NCBI GenBank assembly: GCA_964057225.1
Contig: OZ059899.1
Span: forward strand, 434,001 to 498,000
Source: Auanema rhodensis
Lineage: Eukaryota > Nematoda > Chromadorea > Rhabditida > Rhabditidae
Length of the DNA stretch: 64,000 nt
Reading direction: 5' to 3'
Below are positions 63,956 through 64,000 of this stretch, piece after piece (position 1 is the stretch's first letter; each line of letters opens with the position of its first letter). The translations under genes were made by a program, and so were the position numbers. The notes beneath the pieces were generated by a model that was given only the letters and a program-made list of their open reading frames with translations, was not told the DNA's origin and ran no database searches.

Positions 63956-64000
63956 TTACCATGCACCAATATCAATAAAAATTTGTTTTTAGACTAATAT
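63956..64000 (+). repeat. Partial monomer at the window end
   Basis: The first 45 bases of the next monomer (catgcacc type). The array clearly continues beyond the window, as it does at the left edge, where base 1 falls at monomer position 1 only by choice of phase. Confidence 0.95.

Larger units (their letters stand above)
1..64000 (+). repeat. 176-bp satellite array, 353 full monomers plus a partial one
   Basis: The window is one continuous head-to-tail tandem array. Taking ttaccatg as position 1, monomers start at 1, 177, 353, 529 and so on. The 266th starts at 46641, which is exactly 265 x 176 bases later. After subtracting nine 203-bp inserts, the last start (63956) is exactly 353 x 176 bases from the first, so there is no net indel in 64 kb. 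Variation is almost entirely single-base substitution at about twenty recurrent positions. The consensus is about 32% G+C by hand count. Coding is excluded for long frames: 176 leaves remainder 2 when divided by 3, so any frame open for 528 bp would read every phase of the monomer, and both strands contain stops. The family is not one I recognise. A centromeric or heterochromatic satellite of a eukaryote is inferred from length, homogeneity and higher-order structure. Confidence 0.98.

Noticed and set aside
1-64000. Open reading frames through the repeat
   Set aside because: The period leaves remainder 2 on division by 3, so any long frame passes all phases of the monomer, and both strands hold several stops per monomer. 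Short open stretches are chance products repeated with the monomer.
1-64000. CRISPR-like or other prokaryotic repeat array
   Set aside because: There are no unique spacers between repeats; the whole 176 bp is repeated, with only substitutions. No associated genes are present.

Overview
The whole window is satellite DNA. No protein-coding gene, tRNA, rRNA or ordinary unique sequence was found. From base 1 to base 64000 the sequence is a head-to-tail array of one 176-bp, AT-rich monomer (hand count of the consensus: 57 G+C of 176, about 32%). There are 353 complete copies and a partial 354th (63956-64000), all in the same orientation. Phase checks at many points, and at every junction after 46 kb, show a net length of exactly 176 bp per monomer. 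The only length change is a 203-bp segment inserted at the same place in nine monomers. A megasatellite-like array of this size and homogeneity with higher-order structure points to a eukaryotic chromosome, and centromeric, pericentromeric or other heterochromatic DNA is the natural guess. I do not recognise the monomer, so I cannot name the lineage.

Layout, with the phase starting at ttaccatg = monomer position 1. (1) 1-9152: monomers in loose five-mer (880 bp) order. (2) 9153-22880: a 40-monomer (7040 bp) segment followed by a second, nearly complete copy; each contains two tandem 15-monomer (2640 bp) units. (3) 22881-33440: 11-mer and 10-mer units, plus a segment that recurs 29 monomers away. 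(4) 33441-36960: two tandem copies of a 10-monomer (1760 bp) unit, followed by a three-monomer duplication. (5) 37665-44352: mixed monomer order. (6) 44353-46640: a five-monomer duplication that introduces the monomer types seen further right. (7) 46641-64000: a distinct domain in which the 203-bp insert closes each higher-order unit (unit lengths 1963, 1963, 2139, 3547, 2315, 2139, 1435 and 1435 bp).

The insert is itself a small tandem array: nine units of about 20 bp (ttataacctgtgattcgaac, the third being 19 bp) with a degenerate tail. It is flanked by a 5-bp direct repeat (acgtg). It always sits between monomer positions 127 and 128 and has the same unit count in every copy. This is best explained by one insertion event followed by amplification together with the surrounding monomers. 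On the minus strand each unit contains GTTCGAATC, which fits the core of the RNA polymerase III B-box.

Each monomer carries two CACGTG palindromes (positions 90-95 and 122-127) and a near-copy at 155-160 that becomes CACGTG in 13 monomers. Spacing is 32 and 33 bp, about three helical turns. A 13-bp dyad CATGGTTACCATG crosses every monomer junction except where the ccaag or ccaaa variants break it. About twenty diagnostic substitutions define the monomer types, and their order records nested unequal exchange or block amplification. Units identical by eye (for example 47020-48982 against 48983-50945, and 61086-62520 against 62521-63955) imply very recent amplification, although assembly error in copy number cannot be excluded from the sequence alone.
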